A stretch of DNA of 64,000 nucleotides from CAVQGM01 sp963712065 (GCA_963712065.1 CAVQGM010000001.1:1-64000); one strand, 5' to 3'. Positions 50,258-59,810 are shown, numbered from the stretch's first letter. Made by a program: numbers and translations. The notes: a model not told the origin generated them from the letters alone.

Positions 50258-51745
50258 TCACGCGGCCCCGACGACGGCATCCGGCGGGGCCGGCGCGTCG
50301 GGGGTCGTCGGGGTGGGTTCGGCTCCGCCTTGGTCCAGCCGGAACGGTGGGTAGTCGTCGCGCATGAGGGCGACGTACACGACGACCCGGTACACCCACC
50401 GGTTGAGGCCCACCACGAGGTCGAACAGCCCGCGGGGGTAGCGGCCGAGGAAGGCCAGCGCGACGGCGGCGAAGACGACGAGCAGCCCGAGCAGACCGCC
50501 GAACGGACCGCCGACCCACCACCGGTCCCCGAAGCCGAGGACGACGCCGCTGCCGATGAGGGCGAGCACCGCGTACTGGGGGATGGCGAGCAGCCACCAC
50601 TTGACGAGCACGAGTCCCCGGCTGAGCCGGTCCGGGTAGGCCACCGAGAGGGTGGCCGGGTAGTCGGACTCCGGGCCCATGCTGAACGGGGGGTACCGAT
50701 CGGTGCCGAGCGCGCTGTAGCCGTAGTAGGTGACCCGCCAGGTCCAGCGCAGGACTCCGACGTTGAACTCGAACAGCGACCGCGGGTAGCGCTCGGTGAA
50801 GAGGATGGCGAAGAACGCCACCAGGGTCACGACGGCGAAGGCGATCCAGAGCACGACCAGCACGATCAGGTGGGGGATGAGGAGCAGCCACTTGACCAGC
50901 CACAGCCAACGGCTGAGAGGTTCGTCGAGGCGTCCTTCGAGGCGGACCGGCACCGTGACCCGCCCCTCGGTGCCGGTCAGGTCGATGTGGGAGCCCCGAG
51001 CGAGTCCCACGACCCCGACCACGAGGAGCGTGCCGCCGAGGAGGAGTCCGATCGAGCCACCCACGACGAGGGCGAGGCCGACACGGAACACCCAGGGTGA
51101 CTTGGCGCCGAGGGCGACGTCGACGCTCACCCCGGATCCGCCGCTCGCGTTCATGATCACCGCGGACCAGCGGCCCGACTCGGGTTCCCACTCGAGCGTC
51201 TGGTCGCCCGAGCCCTCGATCGAGGTGACCCAGAAGTCCTGCTCGCCGGGCCGGCCCGGGGGTGGTCCACCGTCGCGGTAGCGGTAGTCCACCGCGAAGG
51301 GGTCGAAGCGGATGTCGTCGATCTCCGCGACGCCGACCCCGCTCAGGTAGCGGTCGACGTCGCTCGTGGGCCCGATCCCGACGAACACCGGCGACTCGGC
51401 CTGGCCCTCGACGTCGAGACGGAGGGTGGCGATGTCGCCCAGGTCGGCTCGGGCCCTGCGGCCGGTGGGGTCGGCGCCGAGGTCGATGCGCTCCGAGGTG
51501 ATGGCGTAGGACGTGGTCTCGAGCCGCTCGGACGGCGTCGTGAAGAAGCCGTCGTCGTCCCGCTGGGTGGCGTGGGCCCACACGAGGGCGGCGCCACCGA
51601 TGAGTGGACCGAGGGCCACGAGCGCCACGAGGGCCCCCGCCACCACCAGCACGACCCAGCCGACGGGCACGGATCGACCGGACGGCGGGGGCGGAGGCGG
51701 AGGGGGATCCCCCGCTGGTGTGGATGGGATGTCGGATGCGTTCAT
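50258..51745 (-). CDS. DUF4389-domain membrane protein
   Basis: A 495-residue membrane protein. The N-terminus is a Pro-rich cytosolic tail (residues 12-25), then a helix (about 30-55) and an extracytoplasmic beta-rich domain (about 60-215). Another helix pair follows, and two tandem DUF4389 repeats recognisable by SRWLWLVKWLLLIPHLIVL, FTERYPRSLFEFNVGVLRW, then GLVLVKWWLLAIPQYAVL and GRYPRGLFDLVVGLNRWVYR. ATG 51745 has GGAGGTCGAGCG upstream, seven bases away. It is divergent from the hydrolase at 51927 and followed by hairpins. Function of the family is unknown. Confidence 0.82.
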   Translation of the reverse strand: MNASDIPSTPAGDPPPPPPPPSGRSVPVGWVVLVVAGALVALVALGPLIGGAALVWAHATQRDDDGFFTTPSERLETTSYAITSERIDLGADPTGRRARADLGDIATLRLDVEGQAESPVFVGIGPTSDVDRYLSGVGVAEIDDIRFDPFAVDYRYRDGGPPPGRPGEQDFWVTSIEGSGDQTLEWEPESGRWSAVIMNASGGSGVSVDVALGAKSPWVFRVGLALVVGGSIGLLLGGTLLVVGVVGLARGSHIDLTGTEGRVTVPVRLEGRLDEPLSRWLWLVKWLLLIPHLIVLVVLWIAFAVVTLVAFFAILFTERYPRSLFEFNVGVLRWTWRVTYYGYSALGTDRYPPFSMGPESDYPATLSVAYPDRLSRGLVLVKWWLLAIPQYAVLALIGSGVVLGFGDRWWVGGPFGGLLGLLVVFAAVALAFLGRYPRGLFDLVVGLNRWVYRVVVYVALMRDDYPPFRLDQGGAEPTPTTPDAPAPPDAVVGAA

Positions 51746-51926
51746 CGCTCGACCTCCGCTTCGCGACGCTCCCGCTGATCGTGCGCCCGCCGCGACGGCA
51801 CCAGCAGGGTCGAACGTCCCGACCGGTGAAGGCGACGAGGACCGGTCCAGCGGCGTCCGCGCCCTCCCCCGGGTGGCGGACCTTCGGCCCTTCTCCGCTC
51901 GGTGGGCCTGGTGGGAGGCTCGGGAC

Positions 51927-53111
51927 GTGGTCGCGGCTTCCCGACGTCGGTGGACCCGACCCCTGCTCGTCGGCACGGCCATCGCCCTCGGGCTGATCGT
52001 GGTGTTCCACCTCGCCGGCGGCTGGTACTTCTCGAGCGTCCTCTACGACAGCGCGCTCGACGCCGAGGCGCGGCGCGCCGAGCTGGAGCGCGACTACACC
52101 GTCGAGGTGCTCGCCGTCGGTGACGGCGCCATCACGCTCGAGGCCGGTGAGGGGGGTGATCAACGGCGGCCGGGCGTGTGGGGGATCGCGTGGCCGGACG
52201 GCTACGGCATCGCCCGCGACATCCTCGACGAGGGCCCGGACCGTGTGACCCGCGCGTTCTCGGTGATGACCGGCACGGCTCCCGCGCCGGGTGATCTGGT
52301 CGACGTGGACGCCAAGGCCTTCCCGGACGATCCCGTGGATGCGCTGGGTGTGGCGCCCGAGGTCGTGCAGGTGCCGGGCCCCCTCGGTGACCACGAGTCG
52401 TGGTTCTTCGGCGGCACCCGGTCCACCTGGGTGCTGCTGTTGCACGGCAACACCCCCAACCGTCTCGACATGGCCAAGCTCCTGCCGAGGCTCCGGGAGG
52501 AGGGCTACCCGGCGCTCCTGGTCAGCCTGCGCAACGATCCGGGTGCCCCGCCCGACCCCAGCGGCATGTTCCGGTACGGGGACACCGAGTGGGCCGACCT
52601 CGAGGCCGCGGTGCGCCACGCCGTCGACCAGGGGGCCGACGACGTGGTGCTCGTCGGCCCGAGCATGGGCGGCGGGGTGGTCATGAGCTTCCTCCAGCGG
52701 TCACCGCTGGCCGCGTCGGTGCGAGCGGTCGTGCTCGACGCCCCGATGCTGGACTTCAGCCGGACGGTCGACTTCCAGGCAGCCGACGAGTCGCTCCCCG
52801 TCGTCGGCCTTCCCCTCCCCGCCACGCTCACGGCGACCGCCAAGTGGATCGCGGGATGGCGGTTCGACCTCGACTGGGACGCGCTCGACTACCTGCGCTC
52901 GACCGACGAGCTGGAGACCCCGATCCTCGTCTTCCACGGCAGCGAGGACGGGGACATCCCCCTCGCCACCAGCCGTGACCTGGCCGCCGCCCGGCCCGAC
53001 CTGGTCACCTTGCAGGAGGTGCCCCGGGCCGGTCATCTCAGCACCTGGAACGTCGACCCCGTCGCCTACGAGGAGCGGCTCGTCGACTTCCTCGGGGAGC
53101 ACGCCGGCTGA
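51927..53111 (+). CDS. Membrane-anchored alpha/beta hydrolase
   Basis: A 394-residue serine hydrolase with an N-terminal membrane anchor (PLLVGTAIALGLIVVFHLAG, about 12-32) and catalytic domain outside or facing the membrane. Oxyanion region VLLLHGNTPNRLD, nucleophile in VGPSMGGGV (G-x-S-x-G), acid in HGSEDGDIP and His in RAGHLSTWN are all present. GTG 51927 is preceded by GGGAGG at eight bases. Residues about 45-160 before the hydrolase core form a separate beta-like domain. The next gene, a CPA1 antiporter, follows closely on the same strand. Substrate unknown; esterase or peptidase activity is possible. Confidence 0.8.
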   Translation: MVAASRRRWTRPLLVGTAIALGLIVVFHLAGGWYFSSVLYDSALDAEARRAELERDYTVEVLAVGDGAITLEAGEGGDQRRPGVWGIAWPDGYGIARDILDEGPDRVTRAFSVMTGTAPAPGDLVDVDAKAFPDDPVDALGVAPEVVQVPGPLGDHESWFFGGTRSTWVLLLHGNTPNRLDMAKLLPRLREEGYPALLVSLRNDPGAPPDPSGMFRYGDTEWADLEAAVRHAVDQGADDVVLVGPSMGGGVVMSFLQRSPLAASVRAVVLDAPMLDFSRTVDFQAADESLPVVGLPLPATLTATAKWIAGWRFDLDWDALDYLRSTDELETPILVFHGSEDGDIPLATSRDLAAARPDLVTLQEVPRAGHLSTWNVDPVAYEERLVDFLGEHAG

Positions 53112-53145
53112 GGACGCCATCCCGGACGAGACCGTCCCCCGACGT

Positions 53146-54450
53146 GTGTCCCCGCGTGACCCCGTACGCTCCGCGGCGGTGGGATCCCTGCTGGTCTTCG
53201 TGGCGGTCGTCGCGGCGTACGGGTTGCTGTCCCGCCCCCTGGAGCGCCTGGGGGTCACCGCGCCCCTGGCCTTCGTGGCGGCCGGAGCCGCCGGCCACCT
53301 CGCCGGCCTGTCCGGGCTCGTCGACGTCGAGCTCGTCGACCCCGAAGTCCTTCGCTTCAGGAACGAAGTGGTCCTCGTCGTGGCCGAGCTCGCGCTCGCG
53401 CTCACGCTGTTCACCGACGCCGCCGGCGTCGAGCTCTCCGCGCTGCGGCGTCGGTTGTCCCTCCCCGGACGTCTGCTCGGCGTGGGACTGCCGCTCACCA
53501 TCGGTCTCGGCCTGGTGGCCGCCCTCCCGCTCCTGTCCGGTGACGTGTCGTTCTGGGAGGCGGCGATCATCGCCGCCGTGCTGGCCCCCACCGACGCCGC
53601 GCTCAGCGCCACGGTCCTGGCCGACCGTCGCGTGCCGGTGCGCCTCCGCGAGGCCCTCAACGTCGAGTCCGGTCTCAACGACGGCCTGGCCGTGCCCGCC
53701 GTGTTCGTGTTCATCGCGCTGGCCGACATCAGCGAGGGGGCCGGCGGTCTGGGGTACTGGAGCCGCTTCGTCATCCAACAGCTCGGTGTCGGCATCATCG
53801 CCGGCTTCGGCGTCGCCTACCTGGGCGGTCGGGCGCTGGTGGCCGCTCGGCGCCGTTCGATCATGGACGAGGCGTACGAGCCGCTCGTCGGCGTGGCGCT
53901 CGCCGTCCTGGCATGGGCTGCGGCCGACTGGCTCGGCGGGAGCGGCTTCATCGCCGCGTTCGTCGGCGGCCTCGTCGCCGGCGCCGTCATCCCCGACCGG
54001 GAGGCCCTGCGCTCGTTCATGGACGGGAGCGGCCGCCTCCTCGTCTACGCCGTGTTCTTCGCCTTCGGGGGTGCGGCCGCCGCATCGATCGACCAGGTCA
54101 CGGGGGCCATCGTCGTCTACGCGCTCGTGAGCCTGACCGTCGTGCGCATGGTGCCGGTCGCGATCGCCCTCGCGAGGAGCAGGCTCGGGGCGGCAGCGAC
54201 GCTGTTCCTCGGATGGTTCGGGCCACGGGGCCTCGCATCGATCATCCTGGCCGTGGTCGTGGTGGTGCGCGAAGCCCCCGACCTCCCGGGGGCCGGCACC
54301 ATCTTCCTCACGATGGTCGTCACGGTCATCCTGAGCGTGGTGCTGCACGGACTGACCGCGGGGCCCCTGACCACCCGGCTGGCGCCGCGGCTGTCCACCG
54401 GGCTCGACGGCACCGACCACCCGTCGGACGCCCCAGGGCCCGACGGGTGA
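53146..54450 (+). CDS. CPA1-family Na+(K+)/H+ antiporter
   Basis: A 434-residue cation/proton antiporter with about twelve hydrophobic helices. The CPA1 signatures APTDAALSATVL and ESGLNDGLAVP (the ion-binding N-D pair) are intact, as is WFGPRGLASIILAVVVV near the C-terminus. GTG 53146 is chosen; GTG 53179 just before the first helix is an alternative, and neither has a strong ribosome-binding site. It follows the hydrolase gene by 34 bases, so co-transcription is likely. The role is pH or salt homeostasis. Confidence 0.85.
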   Translation: MSPRDPVRSAAVGSLLVFVAVVAAYGLLSRPLERLGVTAPLAFVAAGAAGHLAGLSGLVDVELVDPEVLRFRNEVVLVVAELALALTLFTDAAGVELSALRRRLSLPGRLLGVGLPLTIGLGLVAALPLLSGDVSFWEAAIIAAVLAPTDAALSATVLADRRVPVRLREALNVESGLNDGLAVPAVFVFIALADISEGAGGLGYWSRFVIQQLGVGIIAGFGVAYLGGRALVAARRRSIMDEAYEPLVGVALAVLAWAAADWLGGSGFIAAFVGGLVAGAVIPDREALRSFMDGSGRLLVYAVFFAFGGAAAASIDQVTGAIVVYALVSLTVVRMVPVAIALARSRLGAAATLFLGWFGPRGLASIILAVVVVVREAPDLPGAGTIFLTMVVTVILSVVLHGLTAGPLTTRLAPRLSTGLDGTDHPSDAPGPDG

Positions 54451-54474
54451 ACCGGCACCGTCCACGACGAACGG

Positions 54475-55551
54475 TCAGCTCGTGCGCACGATCACGCCGA
54501 TGTGGCCCTCGGCGTCGAGGGCGCCGGGCTCGACGAACTCGACGTCGCCACCGCCGAGCAGCACGGTCTCGATGACGTCGTCGACCACGTCGTCGACCTC
54601 GAGCTGGACGTCCGGTCGGTCACCGGCGGTCAGGCCGTCGACCCAGTGGCGGGGGAAGGTGAACCCCTCCTCGACGACGAGCTCGGCGGCACGACCCTCC
54701 CTGGCCACCCGCTCGACCTCGACGAGGTCGATCACCGCCCGACCGCGGCCGTAGGCCTCCCGGAGCCTGGCCACCGACTCCTCCCGGCGAGACGCCAGGT
54801 GGCGCTTCAGGGCGGGCTGGAGGGCCTCGTCCACGTCGGCGAGCGGGACGTGCTCGAAGCTGCCGTGGACCTGCGCGACGACGGCGTCGCCGTGCCGGCC
54901 GACGTCGTCGAACAGGGCGAGGTCGCGTTCGGGGGCCATCACCACGACGGGGAGCGGCTCGGCGGCGAGGACCGAGCCGAGGGCGCGGTCCACCTCCCGG
55001 AACACGATGCGGCGCTCCTCGGTCGCGGAACCCTCGTGGATCGGGAGATCGCGGTGCGGGGTGTCCCACTCGTGGGGCGGGGTGACCGTGAGGGGGAACC
55101 CGCCGCTCGTGTGCTCGGCCAGTCGCACGCCGTCCCACGCGAACAGCCGGCCGCCGCTGCCGCCGAGGACCACCACGAGGTACGGGCGGGTGCGAGCGAG
55201 GCCCTCGAGGAGCTGGCGGGTCGCGAACGTCTGGTCGACGACGACCTGTTCCTCGACGGTGAACGGCAGGTGCAGCACCCGGCAGTCGTCCGGGGTGGCC
55301 AGCACGGCCAGGCCGTGACCGTGCTCGGTCGTGTCGATCGCCGGCGACGCGTCCTCGAGCTGCCGACGGATCCGCTTCGCCGCCTCGCCCCCCCAGAACG
55401 CCTCGGTGGTCCCGACGGCTCGTTCGAGGAGGGGCCGAAGCCGGCGCGGCACCTCCGGGTGGGCGCGAACCGGTTGCTCGACGGGCATCAGGACGGTGAC
55501 CGCGGGCTCGGCCCGCACTCGCGCCAACTCGATGACTTCGGCACGGTCCAT
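54475..55551 (-). CDS. baeRF3-type protein, probable Balon-like ribosome hibernation factor
   Basis: A 358-residue protein resembling the bacterial archaeo-eukaryotic release factor family 3 group (eRF1/Pelota-like). That group includes the ribosome hibernation factor Balon. The N-terminal PAVTVLMPVEQPVRAHPEVP, the middle YLVVVLGGSGGRLFAWDG and PLPVVVMAPERDLALFDDVG, and the C-terminal GRGRAVIDLVEVERVAREG fit the three-domain layout as I remember it. ATG 55551 has GGAGG seven bases upstream. It is divergent from rtcB over a 108-base gap and converges with the antiporter. The assignment rests on family resemblance; direct ribosome binding is inference. Confidence 0.6.
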   Translation of the reverse strand: MDRAEVIELARVRAEPAVTVLMPVEQPVRAHPEVPRRLRPLLERAVGTTEAFWGGEAAKRIRRQLEDASPAIDTTEHGHGLAVLATPDDCRVLHLPFTVEEQVVVDQTFATRQLLEGLARTRPYLVVVLGGSGGRLFAWDGVRLAEHTSGGFPLTVTPPHEWDTPHRDLPIHEGSATEERRIVFREVDRALGSVLAAEPLPVVVMAPERDLALFDDVGRHGDAVVAQVHGSFEHVPLADVDEALQPALKRHLASRREESVARLREAYGRGRAVIDLVEVERVAREGRAAELVVEEGFTFPRHWVDGLTAGDRPDVQLEVDDVVDDVIETVLLGGGDVEFVEPGALDAEGHIGVIVRTS

Positions 55552-55659
55552 GGGTCCACCTCCGGTGGGGAACGGAGCCTCTCCAGTGTCGTCGCCCTCC
55601 GATCGGGCTCGTAGAGCCGAACGTCCCCGCCCCGCCTCGTCGTCGGGCACCATGGGTCG

Positions 55660-57108
55660 ATGTCCGAGCACGCGGTCCCACCCACCGGGCGACTCCGACC
55701 GGAGGGCCACCACCGCTACGTGCTGCCGCGCACGGGCTCGATGCGGGTCCCCGGCGTGGTGTTCGCCTCCCAGGCCCTCCTCCCGGCCGTGTCGGAGGAC
55801 CGTTCGCTCCAGCAGGTGGCCAACGTGGCCACCCTGCCGGGGATCGTCGAGGCGTCCTACGCCATGCCCGACGTCCACTGGGGGTACGGCTTCCCGATCG
55901 GCGGTGTCGCCGCCACCGACGTCGACGCCGGCGGCGTGGTGTCACCCGGCGGCGTGGGCTTCGACATCTCCTGCGGCGTGCGCCTGCTGGTGTCGCCCGT
56001 GACCCACGAGGAGATCGGCACGCGGCTCGGTCCGCTCCTCGACGAGCTGGCGCGGCGCACGCCGCGAGGCGTGGGGCCGGGAGGGATCTGGCACCTCGCC
56101 GACCGCGCCGAGCTCGAGCGCATCCTCGAGCGCGGGGCCGCGTACGCAGTGGAGCAGGGCCACGGCACGCGAGCCGACCTCGACCACTGCGAGGACGGCG
56201 GCGTGCTCGCCGGGGCCGACGCGGGCGCGGTGAGCGAACGGGCGATGGCGCGGGGCCTGCGCCAGGTCGGCAGCCTCGGCTCCGGCAACCACTTCCTCGA
56301 GGTGCAGGTCGTGGACCGGATCCTCGACGAGTCCACGGCCGACGCCTTCGGCCTCCGACTCGGCGCGGTCGTGGTGATGATCCACTCCGGATCCCGGGGC
56401 CTCGGGCACCAGATCTGCTCCGACCACGTCGCGACGATGCAGCCGGCCATGCGTCGCCACGGCATCGACGTCCCCGACCCGCAGCTCGCCTGCGCCCCCG
56501 TCGACTCCCCCGAGGGACGGGCCTACCTGGGCGCCATGGCCGCCGCCGCCAACTACGGCCGAGCCAACCGCCAGCTCCTCACCCAGGCCGCCCGGGCCGC
56601 GTTCGAGGCGATCCTCGGCGCCGGCCACCTCGACCTCCTCTACGACGTGTCGCACAACCTGGCCAAGATCGAGCGCCATGTCGTCGAGGGCCGAACCCTC
56701 CGGCTCTGCGTCCACCGCAAGGGCGCGACGCGGGCACTGCCCCCGGGCCATCCGGATCTGCCGCCGTCGCTGCGGGCCGCCGGCCAGCCGGTCCTGCTGC
56801 CCGGTTCGATGGGCACCGCCTCCTACGTGCTCGTCGGCGCCGACCCGGGTGCCGCGTTCTCGTCGGCCGCCCACGGCGCCGGTCGGGTCATGAGCCGCCA
56901 CGCCGCACGCCGACGCGTCGGCGCGTCGGCGCTGCTCGACGACCTCGGCGCGCACGGCGTGACGGTGCGAGCCGCCTCCCGACGGGGGCTCGTGGAGGAA
57001 GCCCCGCTCGCCTACAAGGACGTCGACGAGGTGGCCGCCGTCTGCGACGCCGCCGGGCTGGCCCGCCGGGTCGCCCGGTTGCGTCCGATCGGCGTCGTCA
57101 AGGGGTGA
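55660..57108 (+). CDS. rtcB: RtcB-type RNA ligase
   Basis: A 482-residue GTP- and Mn2+-dependent RNA ligase joining 2',3'-cyclic phosphate (3'-phosphate) and 5'-OH ends. Motifs are complete: MPDVHWGYGFPIGGVAATD, GFDISCGVRLL (metal-binding Asp and Cys), GSGNHFLEVQ, IHSGSRGLGHQ, LLYDVSHNLAKIE and the guanylylated His in AAHGAGRVMSR. In bacteria it repairs tRNA or rRNA cleaved under stress. It converges with an archease gene ten bases away and is divergent from the Balon-like gene, so ligase, its cofactor and a hibernation factor lie together. Confidence 0.93.
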   Translation: MSEHAVPPTGRLRPEGHHRYVLPRTGSMRVPGVVFASQALLPAVSEDRSLQQVANVATLPGIVEASYAMPDVHWGYGFPIGGVAATDVDAGGVVSPGGVGFDISCGVRLLVSPVTHEEIGTRLGPLLDELARRTPRGVGPGGIWHLADRAELERILERGAAYAVEQGHGTRADLDHCEDGGVLAGADAGAVSERAMARGLRQVGSLGSGNHFLEVQVVDRILDESTADAFGLRLGAVVVMIHSGSRGLGHQICSDHVATMQPAMRRHGIDVPDPQLACAPVDSPEGRAYLGAMAAAANYGRANRQLLTQAARAAFEAILGAGHLDLLYDVSHNLAKIERHVVEGRTLRLCVHRKGATRALPPGHPDLPPSLRAAGQPVLLPGSMGTASYVLVGADPGAAFSSAAHGAGRVMSRHAARRRVGASALLDDLGAHGVTVRAASRRGLVEEAPLAYKDVDEVAAVCDAAGLARRVARLRPIGVVKG

Positions 57109-57118
57109 GCCGGCGAGG

Positions 57119-57556
57119 TCACACGTCGATGAGCGCCCGGCACCGCCACGTCCCCCCGGACTCGGTGAGGGCGAGCTGGTGGCGGGAGACCCCCTTCGGC
57201 ACGGCGCCGGTCGCCTCGACCTCGGCGAGGTCGACGACCTCGAACCACCCGCCGAGGTCCCCCTCGTCGTCGACGGCCAGGTGGGCGGCCACCGGGACCT
57301 CGCCGTCGACGTCGATCACGTAGATGACCTCCTGGAGCACGGCGACGAGCACCTCGTCGTCGCGGCCGGCGGCGACGTGCACCGGCCTTCGGTGGGCGGT
57401 GGCCCCCTCACGGGCATGGACCACCGTGGCGGCGAGCCCCCGCACCGCCTCCTCCAGGCAGCGGGTGCGGCTCGGACCCCAGGCCTCGACGATCAGGTCG
57501 GCGGTGTGGGGCGCGGTCCGGTGCCCGGCCTCTCCGGGCTCGGCGCGCGACGGCAT
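57119..57556 (-). CDS. Archease
   Basis: A 145-residue archease, the small protein that speeds RtcB guanylylation and turnover. The opening GHRTAPHTADLIVEAWG and LEEAVRGLAATVV match the family; AGRDDEVLVAVLQEVIYVID and PVAAHLAVDDEGDLGG supply the metal-binding acidic residues. It is transcribed opposite to rtcB with a ten-base gap and begins three bases after the stop of the phosphoribosyltransferase-hydrolase gene, so it is expressed from that operon rather than with rtcB. Confidence 0.88.
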   Translation of the reverse strand: MPSRAEPGEAGHRTAPHTADLIVEAWGPSRTRCLEEAVRGLAATVVHAREGATAHRRPVHVAAGRDDEVLVAVLQEVIYVIDVDGEVPVAAHLAVDDEGDLGGWFEVVDLAEVEATGAVPKGVSRHQLALTESGGTWRCRALIDV

Positions 57557-57559
57557 CGC

Positions 57560-58891
57560 TCAGCCACCGGCACCGGCCCGGTGGGCGGGCAGCCAGCGCA
57601 GGAACCAGTCGCGGGCGTGGCCGGCCGCCGAGGCGAGGGTGCCGGGCTCTTCGAACAGATGGGTGGCTCCGGGCACGACGATCAGGTCGTTCTCGCACCG
57701 CAGCCGTCGCTGGGCCTCGCGGTTGAGCTCGAGCACGACGGTGTCGTCGCCGCCCACGATGAGGCGGGTCGGGGCCCGTACCTCGCCGAGCCGGCGGCCG
57801 GCGAGATCGGGCCGACCACCGCGGGACACGACCGCGGCGATGTCGGCCTCGGCCTCGGCGGCCGCCCAGAGCGCGGCGGCGGCACCGGTGCTGGCCCCGA
57901 AGTACCCGATCGACAGGCGCTGCACCCCGGGCTCGCCGCGCAACCAGTCCGTGACGGCGACGAGGCGCTCGGCCAGCAGCTCCACGTCGAACACGTTCGC
58001 CCGGTCGAGCTCCTCGTCGACGGTGAGCAGGTCGAACAGCAGCGTCGCGATCCCGGCGTCGGCCAGCACCGAGGCGACGTAGCGGTTGCGCGAGCTGTGC
58101 CGGCTGCTGCCGCTCCCGTGGGCGAAGGCGACGCAGCCGACGGGGTCCTCCGGCACGTGCAGGTGGCCGGCCAGGGTGACCGGGCCGGCGGCGATCTCGA
58201 CGTCGGCGTCGCGCACCGGTGGGTCGTCAGCCGCGGCTCCCGACGAGGGGGACGGCGTGCGGCGGGTACGGGCGAGCAGCTCGATGACCTCGTCGTCGGT
58301 GGTCGCCGAGAAGTCCTCGTACCACTGGCCGACGGCCCAGAACGGCTCCGGGGTCTCGAGGACGACGAGCTCGTCGACGACGTCACCGAATCGTGAGGCG
58401 GCTCCACGCGGCGCGACGGGCACGGCGAGCACGATGCTGGACGCGCCGTGCGCCCGGGCGACCAGGCACGCAGCGCGCGCCGTGGAACCGGTGGCGATCC
58501 CGTCGTCGACGATGAGGGCCGTGCGTCCGGTGAGGTCGAGTCGAGGTCGGGATCCTCGGAACCGTCGGGCCCTCCGATCGAGCTCGGCTCGCTCCCGATG
58601 CTCCACGACCTCCAGTTCCTCCAGGGTGACGCCCGCCGAGCGGACGGTGTCGTCATCGAGCACGCGAACGCCGTCCTCGCCGAGGGCCCCCATCGCCAAC
58701 TCGGGCTGGAAGGGCACGCCGAGCTTGCGGACGACGATGACGTCGAGCGGTGCGCCCAGGGCCTCGGCGACCTCGAACGCCACGGGGACCCCACCCCGGG
58801 GCAGACCGAGGACGACCGTCTGCGCCCCGGCGAAGCCCCTGAGCCGGTCGGCCAGACGCCGCCCGGCGTCGACGCGGTTGGCGAAGCGCAT
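57560..58891 (-). CDS. Phosphoribosyltransferase / dienelactone hydrolase-like fusion
   Basis: A 443-residue two-domain protein. Residues about 1-220 are a type I phosphoribosyltransferase (VVLGLPRGGVPVAFEVAEAL, PRPP loop ALIVDDGIATGSTARAA). A short linker is followed by an alpha/beta hydrolase (about 235-443) with oxyanion loop FAHGSGSSRHSSRN, nucleophile FGASTGAAAAL, acid in VGGDDTVV and His in PGATHLFEE. ATG 58891 has GGGAGGGAG upstream. The fusion is known from many bacterial genomes but is not well understood. It is first in a two-gene operon with archease, which hints at a link with RNA repair or nucleotide salvage; this is inference. Confidence 0.85.
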   Translation of the reverse strand: MRFANRVDAGRRLADRLRGFAGAQTVVLGLPRGGVPVAFEVAEALGAPLDVIVVRKLGVPFQPELAMGALGEDGVRVLDDDTVRSAGVTLEELEVVEHRERAELDRRARRFRGSRPRLDLTGRTALIVDDGIATGSTARAACLVARAHGASSIVLAVPVAPRGAASRFGDVVDELVVLETPEPFWAVGQWYEDFSATTDDEVIELLARTRRTPSPSSGAAADDPPVRDADVEIAAGPVTLAGHLHVPEDPVGCVAFAHGSGSSRHSSRNRYVASVLADAGIATLLFDLLTVDEELDRANVFDVELLAERLVAVTDWLRGEPGVQRLSIGYFGASTGAAAALWAAAEAEADIAAVVSRGGRPDLAGRRLGEVRAPTRLIVGGDDTVVLELNREAQRRLRCENDLIVVPGATHLFEEPGTLASAAGHARDWFLRWLPAHRAGAGG

Positions 58892-58961
58892 GTGCTCCCT
58901 CCCGGATCGGATCGACGGTCGCACTCAACCGCCATGGGGACCCCGGGACAAGGGCCCAACG

Positions 58962-58987
58962 TCACCGGCGCCGACCGGCGCCGGTGA
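58962..58987 (-). terminator. 11-base perfect hairpin after nadX
   Basis: TCACCGGCGCC (58962-58972) and GGCGCCGGTGA (58977-58987) with loop GACC, 22 bases past the nadX stop. It separates the nadX/Prim-Pol transcript from the phosphoribosyltransferase operon. No T-run. Confidence 0.6.
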
Positions 58988-59009
58988 ACCACGGGACGGA
59001 TCTCGTCGC

Positions 59010-59810
59010 TCACACGCCGATCACGACATGAGCCTCGAGGTCGGCCAGCGCACGGATGACCGCGTAGGGCGTGATGGCGGAGGTCCGCGGGTTCTCCGGT
59101 GAGGCCACGTTGCGGATCGTGAACGACCACGATCCCAGCGGTCCGACCGCCTCCACGAGGTGCTCGACGTGGTGCACGGCCGGGTCGGCCACGAGGCGGA
59201 CCTGCACCCGGTCGAACCCGACGGTGACCAGGGCGAGCGTGGCGGCGACGTTGACCGATGTCGGGAACCGCTCCACGGCTTCCCTCGCCGCCCCGTCGAA
59301 GACGACGATGGCCTCCTCCCCCGCCTGGAGTCGACGCACGAGCCCGGCGTCCATCCACGGTTCGACGAGCGCCGGCGGTGGCTTGCGCGTCGACAGGGAC
59401 ACCCGGTCGAGCCCGCCGCCGAGGGTGGCCGCCCGGAGCTGGTCCACGCCCCCGAGGGCGCCGGTCGTCACCAGGAGCCGGCCAGGCGCGGACCGCAGCC
59501 GCGACGAGATCGCGTCGTCGCGCAGGGCGCCCACGCTGACGACCATCAGGTCGACCCCGGCGTCCACGACGGCGGGGCCGTAGGAGGCGACGGCCTCCTG
59601 GCTCGCCGCCTCCACGACCAGGTCGGAGGCCGCGAGGAGCTCCTCGAAGGAGCGCACCCGGTAGCGGCCGGGGACCGGAGAGTGGGCGTGGACACCGGTC
59701 AGCTCGCAGCCGGCGAGCCCGCGGGCCAGCCACTCGGCGATCACCGATCCGACCGCACCGTGGCCGATCACGCCGATCCGACGCCGATGCTGGTCCTCGC
59801 TCGTCGTCAC
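59010..59810 (-). CDS. nadX: L-aspartate dehydrogenase
   Basis: A 266-residue NAD(P)-dependent dehydrogenase converting aspartate to iminoaspartate, an alternative first step of NAD biosynthesis. Rossmann motif IGVIGHGAVGSVIAEWL, GALGGVDQLRAATLGGGLD, STRKPP, FPTSVNVAATLALVTVG and the C-terminal VASPENPRTSAITPYAVIRAL match the family. I start at GTG 59810 because GGAGG lies five bases upstream; GTG 59816 overlaps the ribosome-binding site. It follows the Prim-Pol-like gene by 27 bases on the same strand. No nadA/nadC is in view, so a role outside NAD synthesis remains possible. Confidence 0.8.
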   Translation of the reverse strand: MTTSEDQHRRRIGVIGHGAVGSVIAEWLARGLAGCELTGVHAHSPVPGRYRVRSFEELLAASDLVVEAASQEAVASYGPAVVDAGVDLMVVSVGALRDDAISSRLRSAPGRLLVTTGALGGVDQLRAATLGGGLDRVSLSTRKPPPALVEPWMDAGLVRRLQAGEEAIVVFDGAAREAVERFPTSVNVAATLALVTVGFDRVQVRLVADPAVHHVEHLVEAVGPLGSWSFTIRNVASPENPRTSAITPYAVIRALADLEAHVVIGV

